Assembly (NCBI GenBank): GCA_913774845.1
Contig: CAJYJO010000013.1
Span: 186,001 to 250,000, forward strand
Direction: 5' to 3'
Source of the DNA: an uncultured Microbacterium sp.
GTDB taxonomy: Bacteria > Actinomycetota > Actinomycetes > Actinomycetales > Microbacteriaceae
DNA length: 64,000 nt
Shown: positions 1 to 7,981 of the stretch, one piece after another
How the letters are laid out: each line of letters starts with the position of its first letter
Numbering within the stretch: the stretch's first letter is position 1
The notes under the pieces: generated by a model
The model's input: the letters and a program-made list of their open reading frames with translations, nothing else
What the model was told of the DNA's origin: nothing
Database searches by the model: none
Translations under genes and position numbers: made by a program

Positions 1-825
1 CTTCCCCGTCGTGCCCGAGGTGTAGAGGATGAACAGCGGCGTCTCGGCCGGGAACGCCTGTGCCTCGTGCTCGGCGGCCGCTTGCGGGACCACGTCGTGC
101 CACCAGAGATCGCGGTCGTCGGTCCAGTCGACCTCGTTCCCGCCCCGCTTGACGACGAGCACGTGTTCGACGGTCTCCTGGATGCCGGAACCGTTGCGGT
201 CTGCGAGCGCCTGGTCGACGGCGGGCTTGAGGGGCGAGACCTTGCCCTTGCGCCATCCGCCGTCGGCGGTGATGACGACCTTCGCGCCGGCATCGTCGAT
301 GCGGGCGCGGAGGCTGTCGGCGGAGAACCCGCCGAAGACGACCGAGTGCACCGCGCCGATGCGGGCGACGGCGAGCATCGAGGCGATGGCCTCGGGGATC
401 ATCGGCAGATACAACGCGACGCGATCGCCCCGCTCGACGCCCAGGTCGGTGAGGACGTTCGCGAGACGCTTCACCTCATCGGTGAGCTCGGCGTAGGTGA
501 CGTTGCGCTGGTCGCCCGGTTCGCCTTCCCACCGCAGAGCGATGCGGTCGCCGTGGCCCGCCTCGACGTGTCGGTCGAGGCAGTTGTAGGCGACGTTGAG
601 CTCGCCGTCGGCGAACCATTCCGCGAACGGCGGGTTCGACCAGTCGAGGACCTGCGTGAAGGGCGTGTGCCAGTGCAGTTCGCGGGCCTGGTCGGCCCAG
701 AAGCCCTCGCGGTCCTCGGCTGCCCGCTCGTACAAGGCGCGGTCGCCGACCGCGTGGGCGGCGAACGCGGCCGACGGGGCGAACCGGCGGGTCTCGGTGA
801 GGAGGTGGTCGATCTGGCTGCTCAT
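1..825 (-). CDS. acs: Acetyl-CoA synthetase, N-terminal part (gene runs off the window)
   Basis: Only the first 275 codons are present; the gene continues beyond base 1. The product activates acetate with ATP and CoA to acetyl-CoA in the cytoplasm. The N-terminus (MSSQIDHLL...) is followed by the ACS-type region with FWADQA and HWHTPF near residues 40-55 and the core YTSGTTGK motif of the AMP-forming superfamily just before the window edge. The start is set by GAAGGAG seven bases upstream of the ATG at 825. The next genes to the right run the other way, so this gene has its own promoter in 826-982. The C-terminal lysine that is acetylated in this family lies outside the window. Confidence 0.93.
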   Translation of the reverse strand, partial: MSSQIDHLLTETRRFAPSAAFAAHAVGDRALYERAAEDREGFWADQARELHWHTPFTQVLDWSNPPFAEWFADGELNVAYNCLDRHVEAGHGDRIALRWEGEPGDQRNVTYAELTDEVKRLANVLTDLGVERGDRVALYLPMIPEAIASMLAVARIGAVHSVVFGGFSADSLRARIDDAGAKVVITADGGWRKGKVSPLKPAVDQALADRNGSGIQETVEHVLVVKRGGNEVDWTDDRDLWWHDVVPQAAAEHEAQAFPAETPLFILYTSGTTGK

Positions 826-982
826 CGCGGCGCTCCTTCGCGGTCACGAGACGCGCGCGACCGTGCGCGACGTCTTCCTTGCGGTCACGTTAGTCACCGC
901 CTCCGACAGCGGCCACCTCCGATAGTTGGCATCTCCGAACCCGGGAAACAGGTGATATATCGCGATGAATAGGTCGTGTCGT
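826..982. other. Intergenic region upstream of acs
   Basis: No ORF is supported here. It must hold the acs promoter (minus strand). An imperfect palindrome, GGTCAC-GTTA-GTCACC at 883-898, lies about 60 bases upstream of the acs start and could be an operator; I cannot assign a regulator to it. The right edge leads into the promoter of the small RNA. Confidence 0.4.
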
Positions 983-1011
983 TTGGTTGCGCCTTGCGGC
1001 CCGCGTACGCT
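983..1011 (+). promoter_or_regulatory. Promoter of the 6C small RNA
   Basis: TTGGTT at 983-988 and TACGCT at 1006-1011 are separated by exactly 17 bases, a good vegetative actinobacterial -35/-10 pair. It would start transcription near 1018, about 25 bases before the first C-rich hairpin. No ORF follows until 1288, which fits a small-RNA promoter. Confidence 0.6.
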
Positions 1012-1017
1012 GTCTAC

Positions 1018-1127
1018 CGCCCGAACATCGCTTCCGGCGCTCGCGTCGGGGGGAGCCCCCCAATTTTCCCCCGACGCGTGGCGGCATCCCTCGCCCCCCA
1101 CTGACGGGATGCCGCCCCCTCCTTTTT
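1018..1127 (+). ncRNA. 6C small RNA (B11-type)
   Basis: Two consecutive perfect hairpins each present six cytosines in the loop, the hallmark of the actinobacterial 6C RNA. Hairpin 1 pairs CGCGTCGGGGG (1042-1052) with CCCCCGACGCG (1068-1078), with C6 at 1056-1061 in the loop. Hairpin 2 pairs GCGGCATCCC (1081-1090) with GGGATGCCGC (1106-1115), with C6 in its loop, and is followed by a T-run at 1123-1127 that suits Rho-independent termination. The setting agrees: in Mycobacterium tuberculosis the 6C RNA (B11) lies next to the Tad-like cluster. The 5' end at 1018 is inferred from the promoter; 6C RNAs act by pairing their C-rich loops with mRNA leaders. Confidence 0.88.
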
Positions 1128-1287
1128 CCGGCCCGATCGGGTCGATCCGCCGGGCCGAACGCCCGCGTCGGCACGAGCTGCCGCTGATGCTCCGGCCGTT
1201 CCTCCCCAGCCGCCGACGACCCGTACCCGTCCACGGATCCGGCGACCGCCGCCGCGGGACACTTCGGGTCGTCCGTAGGTTTCCGGC

Positions 1288-2274
1288 ATGCCTTCGCCTC
1301 GACCCCTCCGGCTCCTGCCCCGTGTCGGTTCCGCTCCCGCGTGGAACGACGACCCGGCGTTGTCGTTCTTGGCGCCGTTCCTCGCCGATCCGTCCGTCAC
1401 CGACGTCTTCGTCAACGGCGAGAGCGGGCTGTTCGTCGATCGCGGCGAGGGGATCGAGCACGTCGCTTCGTGGAGCGCGTCCGAGAGCGAGGTGCGTCGG
1501 CTCGCCGTCCGCCTGATCGCGCTCGGCGGGCGTCACCTCGACGACGCGTCTCCCTGCGTCGACGTGCGCCTCGACGGCGGCATCCGTGCGCACGCCGTGC
1601 TCGCCCCGGTCGCCGCCCGCGGAACCACCCTGTCGATACGCGTGCCGCGGTGGAGCGCACCCGACCTCGAGACGTTGCAGCGGGGCGGGATGTTCACGAC
1701 CCGACAGCGCGAGAAGCTGGAGGCCCTCGTGGCCGACCGGGAGAACATCCTCGTGACCGGTTCGACCGGCGCGGGCAAGACGACGTTGCTAGCCGCCTTG
1801 CTCTCGCACGTCCCGGTGGGGGAGAGGATCGTCACGATCGAGGAGGTCGCCGAGCTGCGCCCCGCGCACCCCCATCACGTGGTGCTCGAAGCGCGCCAGC
1901 CCAACATCGAGGGCACCGGCGGCATCGGTCTGGCCCGGCTGCTGCGCGAAGCCCTGCGCATGCGGCCGGATCGCCTGGTCGTGGGCGAATGCCGCGGCGA
2001 GGAGCTACGTGAACTGCTCATGGCCCTCAACACCGGCCACGACGGCGGCGCCGGGACCCTTCACGCGAGCAGCCTCGTCGACGTCGCCTCGCGCCTCGAA
2101 GCACTGGGCGCGCTCTCCGGAATGGATGCCACGACCACGGCACGCCAGGTCGCCAGCGGCGTGGGAGCGATCGTGCACGTCGAGCGCTCAGAGGGCCGCC
2201 GTCGCGTGACGGGATGGGGGCGGCCGCTCGTGCGCGACGGTCGTCTCGTCATCCAGCCGGAGCGGTGGTCGTGA
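1288..2274 (+). CDS. tadA: Tad pilus assembly ATPase (TadA/CpaF, GspE superfamily)
   Basis: A 328-residue hexameric secretion ATPase expected to power assembly of the Flp/Tad pilus at the membrane. The Walker A motif GSTGAGKTT lies at residues 158-166, followed by the TIEEVAEL Walker-B/Asp-box region and an HASS histidine motif, all typical of CpaF. It is shorter than the 400+ residue CpaF of proteobacteria but normal for the actinobacterial Rv3659c type. It heads a five-gene operon with overlapping stops and starts. TAGGTT at 1276-1281 lies exactly 6 bases before the ATG and there is no ribosome binding site, so translation is probably leaderless. The CpaE/Ssd-like gene that precedes tadA in mycobacteria is absent. 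Confidence 0.9.
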   Translation: MPSPRPLRLLPRVGSAPAWNDDPALSFLAPFLADPSVTDVFVNGESGLFVDRGEGIEHVASWSASESEVRRLAVRLIALGGRHLDDASPCVDVRLDGGIRAHAVLAPVAARGTTLSIRVPRWSAPDLETLQRGGMFTTRQREKLEALVADRENILVTGSTGAGKTTLLAALLSHVPVGERIVTIEEVAELRPAHPHHVVLEARQPNIEGTGGIGLARLLREALRMRPDRLVVGECRGEELRELLMALNTGHDGGAGTLHASSLVDVASRLEALGALSGMDATTTARQVASGVGAIVHVERSEGRRRVTGWGRPLVRDGRLVIQPERWS

Positions 2275-3215
2275 TGCGAGCCGGAGCGATCACGCGCTCC
2301 GACGGTGCGCGGCGTGAGCGCCGGGGCTCGCGGGGCGCCGGCACCGTCGATCCCGTCGAGACGGTGATGCGCCTGGCCGTCCTGCTCGCGGCGGGTCTCC
2401 CCCCGGCGGGCGCCTGGGCGCACCTCGCAGCGGGCGCGTCCGACGACACGCTCCGCTCGGTCGCCGATGCCGCCGCGCGCGGTGCGGACGTGGGCTATGC
2501 GCTCCGGTGCGGCGGCGACGCGTGGGTCGAGATCGCGGCGGTGTGGACCGTGGCCGTCGAGACCGGCGCCCCGCTCGCCGAGACCCTGCGCGCCGTCGCC
2601 GTCGCCCTCCGCGACGCGAAAGAAGTGGCCGCCGACGTGCGCGTCGCGCTCGCCGAACCCGCGGCCACCGCGCGTCTGCTCGGCTGGCTGCCGCTGCTGG
2701 GCATCCCGATGGGGGCCGCGCTCGGGGTCGACACGGTCGGGATCCTGACCACCGAGCCCCTCGGGGCGGCGTGCCTCGGCTCGGGTCTCGCGCTCGTCGG
2801 CGCAGGGCGGCTCTGGACCCGACGGTTGACGCGCTCGGCGTCTCCGCCGCCCGCGATCCCCGGCCTTCGCGCCGAGCTGTGGGCCGTCGCGCTGTCCGCC
2901 GGCGCCTCGGTCGACCGCGCCCGCGCCGTCGTCGCCTCCTCCCCGCTCCGCGCCGCGGGGTCGCCGACCGAAGAGAACGAGGCCGTCGACGCCACGCTCG
3001 AACTCGCAGTGCGCGCGGGTGTCCCGGCGGTCGAACTCCTGCGCGGCGACGCCTGGCTCGCACGCCACCGCGCCCGTGCCGACGGTCGCGCGGCCGCCGC
3101 ACGCCTGTCGACGCGGCTGCTGATCCCTCTCGGGGCCTGCACGCTGCCCGCCTTCCTCCTGCTCGCGGTCGCCCCGATGATGCTCGGCCTGCTGCGATCT
3201 CCCGTTCTCCCCTGA
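2274..3215 (+). CDS. Tad secretion membrane platform protein (TadB/TadC-like, type II secretion F superfamily)
   Basis: A 313-residue membrane protein, the inner-membrane platform partner of the TadA ATPase. The middle carries a T2SSF-like stretch (VETGAPLAETLRAVA, about residues 95-110) followed by hydrophobic helices around 140-185 and a C-terminal helix pair ending near residue 310. A second helical soluble region (220-290) suggests that one protein covers both the TadB and TadC roles, as in mycobacteria. The ATG at 2274 overlaps the tadA stop codon; a GTG three bases earlier is also possible. The fit to the family is by context and architecture rather than one sharp motif. Confidence 0.78.
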   Translation: MRAGAITRSDGARRERRGSRGAGTVDPVETVMRLAVLLAAGLPPAGAWAHLAAGASDDTLRSVADAAARGADVGYALRCGGDAWVEIAAVWTVAVETGAPLAETLRAVAVALRDAKEVAADVRVALAEPAATARLLGWLPLLGIPMGAALGVDTVGILTTEPLGAACLGSGLALVGAGRLWTRRLTRSASPPPAIPGLRAELWAVALSAGASVDRARAVVASSPLRAAGSPTEENEAVDATLELAVRAGVPAVELLRGDAWLARHRARADGRAAAARLSTRLLIPLGACTLPAFLLLAVAPMMLGLLRSPVLP

Positions 3216-3245
3216 CCGCCCTACCGATATCCCCGAGGAGCTCCT

Positions 3246-3470
3246 ATGAATCCGTTCTTCCGTCCCCGCGCCTCCGCTGCTCTGCCCCCGCTCACCGGCG
3301 CCCGCGCCGGCGCCCTCTTCCTCGACGAGCGCGGAGCCGCCACCGCCGAGTACGCGATCGCGACCATGGCTGCCGTCGCGTTCGCGGGACTGCTCGTCGT
3401 CATCATGCGAAGCGACGAGGTGCGCGGCATCCTGACCGACCTGGTCCGTCGCGCGCTCACGGTGCAATGA
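3246..3470 (+). CDS. Flp-type pilin candidate, DUF4244 family
   Basis: A 74-residue protein with an N-terminal positively charged leader, then DERGAATAEYAI followed by one hydrophobic helix. This has the layout of a class III/Flp prepilin: cleavage would fall after the Gly, leaving Glu at position +5 of the mature pilin. It matches the DUF4244 (Rv3656c-like) pilin of actinobacterial Tad clusters. A strong GAGGAG site precedes the ATG. No prepilin peptidase gene lies in this window, so processing depends on a gene elsewhere. Confidence 0.8.
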   Translation: MNPFFRPRASAALPPLTGARAGALFLDERGAATAEYAIATMAAVAFAGLLVVIMRSDEVRGILTDLVRRALTVQ

Positions 3471-3796
3471 TCGTCCGCCCGCTCGACGAGCGCGGAGCGG
3501 TGACGGCCGAGTTCGCGGTCGCACTCCCCGCGGTGGTGGTCGTCCTCGCGCTCGGCGTCGGTGTGCTCGGATCCGCCGCGACCGCCGTGCGCCTGCAGCA
3601 CGCCGTCACCGAGTCCGCACGGCTTCTCGGTCGAGGGGACGACGGGGCGCTCGCCGCCGTCGCCGAGGCCGGTGGTGCCGCCACCGTCGACCGGCGCGAC
3701 GGCACGGTGTGCGTGTCGGCCACCGCCGTCCTTCCGGTGGCGTTGCCGCTTCCGCCGGTGTCGGCGCGCGCCTGCGCCCTCGACGGAGGGCGCTGA
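3467..3796 (+). CDS. TadE-like pseudopilin
   Basis: A 109-residue protein that starts inside the stop codon of the pilin gene (ATGA). The N-terminus LDERGAVTAEFAVALP followed by a hydrophobic helix is a TadE-type prepilin signal with Glu at +5 after the Gly. Two cysteines in the C-terminal part (near residues 83 and 104) could form a disulfide outside the membrane. It probably forms a minor pilin or adaptor of the Tad apparatus. The function is inferred from family and operon position. Confidence 0.82.
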   Translation: MIVRPLDERGAVTAEFAVALPAVVVVLALGVGVLGSAATAVRLQHAVTESARLLGRGDDGALAAVAEAGGAATVDRRDGTVCVSATAVLPVALPLPPVSARACALDGGR

Positions 3797-4125
3797 TGGC
3801 GGGGACGATCTCCACGGTGGGGGTCGTCGCCGTCGTCGCGGGCCTCACCGTCTCCCTCGCGATCGTCGGGGGAGCGGCCGTCGCCGCCCAGCGGCTGGCT
3901 GGTATCGCGGACGCCGCCGCGCTCGCGGCGGCCGACGCGGCCAGCGGAGCGGTCGCGGGGGTGCCGTGCGAGCTGGCTTCCCGCATCGCCGCAGAAGGAG
4001 GAGCGCTGGTGGAAGAGTGCGATGTCGCGGGCCTCATCTGCACCATCACCGTCGCCGGGGCGTACGGTGGAATCTCATTCGATGCGCGCTCGCGGGCCGG
4101 ACCCCCCGAAACTCCGAGCCCGTAG
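3796..4125 (+). CDS. Rv3654c-like secretion-neighbourhood TadE-like protein
   Basis: A 109-residue protein translated from an ATG that overlaps the preceding TGA. It has one N-terminal hydrophobic helix (residues 6-32) and then the motif QRLAGIADAAALAAADA typical of the short TadE/TadG-like proteins that end actinobacterial Tad clusters. A cysteine trio (near residues 57, 74 and 81) lies in the exported part. Unlike the two preceding proteins it has no obvious prepilin cleavage site. It is the last gene of the Tad operon; topA follows after 59 bases. Confidence 0.75.
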   Translation: MAGTISTVGVVAVVAGLTVSLAIVGGAAVAAQRLAGIADAAALAAADAASGAVAGVPCELASRIAAEGGALVEECDVAGLICTITVAGAYGGISFDARSRAGPPETPSP

Positions 4126-4184
4126 TCCTCCCGGATCCCGAACAGGGAGGCGTGTGTATGGTGTGCATCGACGAAAGGACCCCA

Positions 4185-7091
4185 GTGGCAAACGGCAAGA
4201 AGCTCGTCATCGTCGAGTCCCCGACGAAGATGAAGTCGATCCAGGGATACCTCGGCGACGACTACGAGGTACTCAGCTCGGTCGGTCACATCCGAGACCT
4301 CGCGTCGAAGAAGGAGATCCCGGCCGACAAGAAGGCGGCGTACGGCAAGTACTCCATCGACGTCGAGAACGACTTCGACCCCTTCTACGTGGTCAACGAC
4401 CGCAAGACCAAGACGGTCGCCGAGCTCAAGCGTGCGCTCAAGGGCGCCGACGAAGTCCTGCTCGCCACTGATGGCGATCGCGAGGGCGAAGCCATCGCGT
4501 GGCACCTGCTCGAGGTCCTCAAGCCCAAGGTCCCCGTTCGCCGCATGATCTTCCACGAGATCACGAAGGACGCCATCAAAGAGGCCGCCGAGCACACGCG
4601 CGAGCTCGATGTCTCGCTCGTCGACGCGCAGGAGACACGTCGCGTGCTCGACCGCCTCTACGGCTGGGACGTCTCGCCGGTGCTCTGGCGCAAGGTCGGC
4701 TCCGGCCGCGAGGGTACCGCGCTCAGCGCCGGGCGCGTGCAGTCCGCGGCGACCCGCATGGTCGTCGAGCGCGAGCGCGAGCGCATGGCGTTCGTGTCTG
4801 CCTCCTACTGGGACGTCGAAGCCCTCGCCTCCCAGGCGGGCTCGTCCTTCACCACGCGCCTGAACCGCCTGGACGGCGCCCCCATCGCCCGCGGCGGCGA
4901 CTACGACGACAACGGCCGGCTCAAGAAGGCCGTCGTGGTGCTCGACGAGACACAGGCCCGCGCTCTCGCCGACGCGATCACCGCCGCCGGCACCGCGACC
5001 GTCGCCAAGGTCGAGGCCAAGCCCGGCACGCGCAGCCCGCGCGCCCCCTTCACGACCTCCACGATGCAGCAGGAGGCCGGCCGCAAACTCTCGATGAGCG
5101 CCAAGCACGCCATGGGCGTCGCACAGCGTCTCTACGAGAAGGGCTTCATCACCTATATGCGTACCGACTCGGTCGCCCTCTCCGGGCAGGCCATCTCGGC
5201 GGCACGCGCTCAGGCGGTCGCGCTATACGGCGACAAGGCCGTGCCCGCGAACCCGCGCGTGTACAAGAGCAAGTCGAAGAACGCGCAGGAGGCCCACGAG
5301 GCCATCCGCCCGTCCGGCGAGACCTTCCGCACGCCCGCCTCGTTGGCGTCGTCGCTCGACCGCGACGAGCAGAAGCTCTACGACCTGATCTGGAAGCGCA
5401 CGATCGCCAGCCAGATGGCCGATGCCAAGTACGAGACGACCACCGTCACCCTCACGGTGAAGGCCGGTGCGCAGGTCGCGGAGTTCACGGCATCCGGAAC
5501 CGTCTACACCTTCAAGGGCTTCCTCGAGGCGTACGAAGAGGGCGCCGACGAGAAGCGCAACGACGACGACGCCGACCAGTCGCTGCCGGCGGTCGCCGCG
5601 GGCGACGAGCTGCGCGTCAGCGACGTCGAGCCGAAGGGGCACAGCACGTCCCCGAAGCCGCGCTACACCGAGGCGAGCCTGGTCAAGGCACTCGAAGAGA
5701 AGGGGATCGGTCGCCCGTCGACCTTCGCCAGCATCATCGGCGTGATCCTCGATCGCGGGTACGTCACCAAGCGCGGTCAGGCCCTGGTGCCCAGTTGGCT
5801 CGCCTTCAGCGTCGTGCGCCTTCTCGAAGAGCACTTCGCCGACCTCGTCGACTACGACTTCACCGCTGCTCTCGAAGACGACCTCGACGCGATCGCCCGC
5901 GGCGAGCAGCGGCGCACCGAATGGCTGAAGTCCTTCTACTTCGGCTCTGAGAAGCAGGTCGGGCTCCGCCACATCGTCGACAACCTCGGCGAGATCGACG
6001 CGCGCGAGTTGAATTCGACGCGCATCACCGACACGGCCACGCTGCGCTTCGGCAAGTACGGCCCCTACCTCGAGGTCACCGTGCCCGGGGCCGATCCCGA
6101 GGCCAAGCCCCGCATCGTCAACATCCCCGAAGACCTCGCCCCCGACGAGCTCACCCCCCAGAAGGCGCAGGAGCTCATCGACGCTCCCGTCGCCGGTGAT
6201 CGGGTGCTGGGCGAGAACCCCGACAACGGCAAGCTCGTCGTCGTCAAGGACGGGCGCTTCGGTCCGTACGTGCAAGAGGTCGACGCCGAGGAGCCCGACG
6301 AGGTCGATCAGGCCACGGGCGAGGTCGTCGAAGCCCCGAAGAAGCGCGGTGCCAAGAAGGAAGCCGCCCCCAAGCCGCGCACGGCGTCGCTCTTCCGCTC
6401 GATGTCCGTCGACACGATCGGCCTCGACACGGCCCTTCAGCTGCTGTCGCTGCCGCGCGTGGTCGGTATCGACCCCGAGACGGATGCCGAGATCACGGCG
6501 CAGAACGGCAGATTCGGCCCGTACCTGAAGAAGGGCACGGACTCGCGTTCGCTCGAGAACGAGCAGCAGATCTTCGACATCACGCTCGAAGAGGCGCTGG
6601 CGAAGTACGCCGAGCCCAAGTACGGAGCCCGCCGCGCCTCCAGCGCGCTGAAGGAGTTCGACGCCGACCCGGTCAGCGGCAAGCCGATCAAGCTCAAGGA
6701 CGGCCGCTTCGGTCCGTACGTGACAGACGGCGAGACCAATGCGACGGTCCCGCGCGGCGAGAACGCCATGGAGATCACCTTCGAGCGGGCGGTCGAGCTG
6801 ATCGCCGACAAGCGCGCGAAGGGCCCGGCGCCGAGGAAGACGGCAGCGGCGCGGAAGCCTGCGGAGGCCAAGACGACGGCAGCCAAGACGACCGCGGCGA
6901 AGTCCACCGCGGCCAAGACGACTGCGGCGAAGTCCACCGCGGCCAAGACGACCGCGGCGAAGAGCACAGCGGCCAAGACTGCCGCGGCCAAGACCACGGC
7001 AGCCAAGGCGGCCACGGGCGACACGGCTGCGCCCAAGACGACGGCCCGCTCGACGACGACCACGCGCAAGGCGCCGGCGAAGAAGTCGTGA
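4185..7091 (+). CDS. topA: DNA topoisomerase I
   Basis: A 968-residue type IA topoisomerase that relaxes negative supercoils. The Toprim domain contains VIVESPTK near residue 9 and TDGDREGE near 95-102; the catalytic tyrosine is in FITYMRTDS at about residue 324. Four to five C-terminal RFGPY repeats replace zinc fingers, as usual in actinobacteria, and a lysine/alanine-rich tail ends the protein. I chose the GTG at 4185 (AAAGGA five bases upstream, VANGKKLVIVE) as it matches family N-termini; an ATG at 4158 with AGGGAGG upstream would add nine residues. tmk overlaps its stop codon. Confidence 0.96.
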   Translation: MANGKKLVIVESPTKMKSIQGYLGDDYEVLSSVGHIRDLASKKEIPADKKAAYGKYSIDVENDFDPFYVVNDRKTKTVAELKRALKGADEVLLATDGDREGEAIAWHLLEVLKPKVPVRRMIFHEITKDAIKEAAEHTRELDVSLVDAQETRRVLDRLYGWDVSPVLWRKVGSGREGTALSAGRVQSAATRMVVERERERMAFVSASYWDVEALASQAGSSFTTRLNRLDGAPIARGGDYDDNGRLKKAVVVLDETQARALADAITAAGTATVAKVEAKPGTRSPRAPFTTSTMQQEAGRKLSMSAKHAMGVAQRLYEKGFITYMRTDSVALSGQAISAARAQAVALYGDKAVPANPRVYKSKSKNAQEAHEAIRPSGETFRTPASLASSLDRDEQKLYDLIWKRTIASQMADAKYETTTVTLTVKAGAQVAEFTASGTVYTFKGFLEAYEEGADEKRNDDDADQSLPAVAAGDELRVSDVEPKGHSTSPKPRYTEASLVKALEEKGIGRPSTFASIIGVILDRGYVTKRGQALVPSWLAFSVVRLLEEHFADLVDYDFTAALEDDLDAIARGEQRRTEWLKSFYFGSEKQVGLRHIVDNLGEIDARELNSTRITDTATLRFGKYGPYLEVTVPGADPEAKPRIVNIPEDLAPDELTPQKAQELIDAPVAGDRVLGENPDNGKLVVVKDGRFGPYVQEVDAEEPDEVDQATGEVVEAPKKRGAKKEAAPKPRTASLFRSMSVDTIGLDTALQLLSLPRVVGIDPETDAEITAQNGRFGPYLKKGTDSRSLENEQQIFDITLEEALAKYAEPKYGARRASSALKEFDADPVSGKPIKLKDGRFGPYVTDGETNATVPRGENAMEITFERAVELIADKRAKGPAPRKTAAARKPAEAKTTAAKTTAAKSTAAKTTAAKSTAAKTTAAKSTAAKTAAAKTTAAKAATGDTAAPKTTARSTTTTRKAPAKKS
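6870..7000 (+). repeat. In-frame repeats encoding the Lys/Ala/Thr-rich TopA tail
   Basis: A unit of about 30 bases encoding KSTAAKTTAA-like blocks recurs several times with few mismatches near the 3' end of topA. The tail resembles histone H1-like DNA-binding tails of actinobacterial TopA, which raise processivity. Such repeats can expand or contract in frame. Confidence 0.75.
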
Positions 7092-7762
7092 CCGACGACC
7101 GCGACCGGCCGCTGCACGCCCCGCGGGCGGCGGCGGCCGGTGGTCCCGGGCTGTTCGTCACCTTCGAGGGCGGCGACGGCGCGGGCAAGACCACGCAGGC
7201 GTCTCTCCTCGACGGCTGGGTGCGAGATCGTGGCCGTGACGTCGTCCGCACGCGCGAGCCGGGCGGGACCGACGTCGGGGTGCGCATCCGCGAGATCGTG
7301 CTGCACCACCGCGGCCACATCGATCCCCGCGCCGAGGCGCTGCTCTACGCCGCCGATCGCGCGCACCACGTCGAGACCGTCGTACGACCCGCCATCGCGC
7401 GCGGAGACGTCGTGATCCAGGACCGCTACCTGGACTCGTCGGTGGCGTACCAGGGCGCGGGCCGGGTCCTCGACGCCGACGACGTGCGCGCGCTCTCCCT
7501 CTGGGCCACGGACGGGCTCCTGCCCGACCTGACCGTGCTGCTCGACCTCGACCCGGCCGCTGCGCGCCGCCGACTCGACGCCGACGACAAGCCTTTCGAC
7601 CGGCTCGAGGCCGAGAAGGAGGACTTCCACGCTCGCGTGCGGACCGCCTTCCTCACCCTTGCCGCCGCCGAGCCGGAGCGCTTCCTCGTCCTCGATGCGA
7701 CGCAGCCGGCCGAGGCGCTCGCGCAGCGCGTCCGCGATGCGGTGGCGGCGCGGCTCGGCTGA
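7088..7762 (+). CDS. tmk: Thymidylate kinase
   Basis: A 224-residue kinase that phosphorylates dTMP to dTDP. The P-loop FEGGDGAGKTT lies near residues 27-37 and the substrate-binding DRYLDSSVAYQG motif near 115-126. A short extra N-terminus (about 20 residues) precedes the core. The GTG start overlaps the topA stop by four bases (GTGA), so the two are translationally coupled; the delta-prime gene follows downstream, a grouping shared with mycobacteria. Confidence 0.95.
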   Translation: MTDDRDRPLHAPRAAAAGGPGLFVTFEGGDGAGKTTQASLLDGWVRDRGRDVVRTREPGGTDVGVRIREIVLHHRGHIDPRAEALLYAADRAHHVETVVRPAIARGDVVIQDRYLDSSVAYQGAGRVLDADDVRALSLWATDGLLPDLTVLLDLDPAAARRRLDADDKPFDRLEAEKEDFHARVRTAFLTLAAAEPERFLVLDATQPAEALAQRVRDAVAARLG

Positions 7763-7888
7763 GACGGTCGCAGGGCTGCGGTTCATCCCCGTCCGCTCGG
7801 GACTCGTGGGGGCGTCTTCGCGACGCGGGCCGGTTTAGACGGTCGTGCGCACGCTTCTGCGCGCGCCGATCCGAGCACTGCGCGACCG

Positions 7889-7938
7889 CCCGACCGTGCC
7901 GCATCCACAGGCGCCCGACCGCGCCGCATCCACAGGCG
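7889..7938 (+). repeat. Tandem duplication of a 25-bp unit upstream of the delta-prime gene
   Basis: Two adjacent 25-bp copies (7889-7913 and 7914-7938) share 24 of 25 bases; the core is CCGCATCCACAGGCG. They end about 30 bases before the -10-like TAGGGT of the next gene, so they could hold a duplicated regulatory site or be neutral slippage. Confidence 0.8.
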
Positions 7939-7981
7939 ACCGCCAGCGGCGGTGTCCGGCCCCACGGTTAGGGTGGAACCC

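Noticed and set aside
883..898. GGTCAC-GTTA-GTCACC near acs as a defined regulator site
   Set aside because: Symmetry is imperfect and I cannot match it to a known family, so it is only mentioned in the intergenic entry.
3561..4184. Upstream extension of topA over the TadE genes
   Set aside because: It overlaps two coupled Tad genes and lacks family conservation; the start at 4185 has a ribosome site and the right N-terminus.
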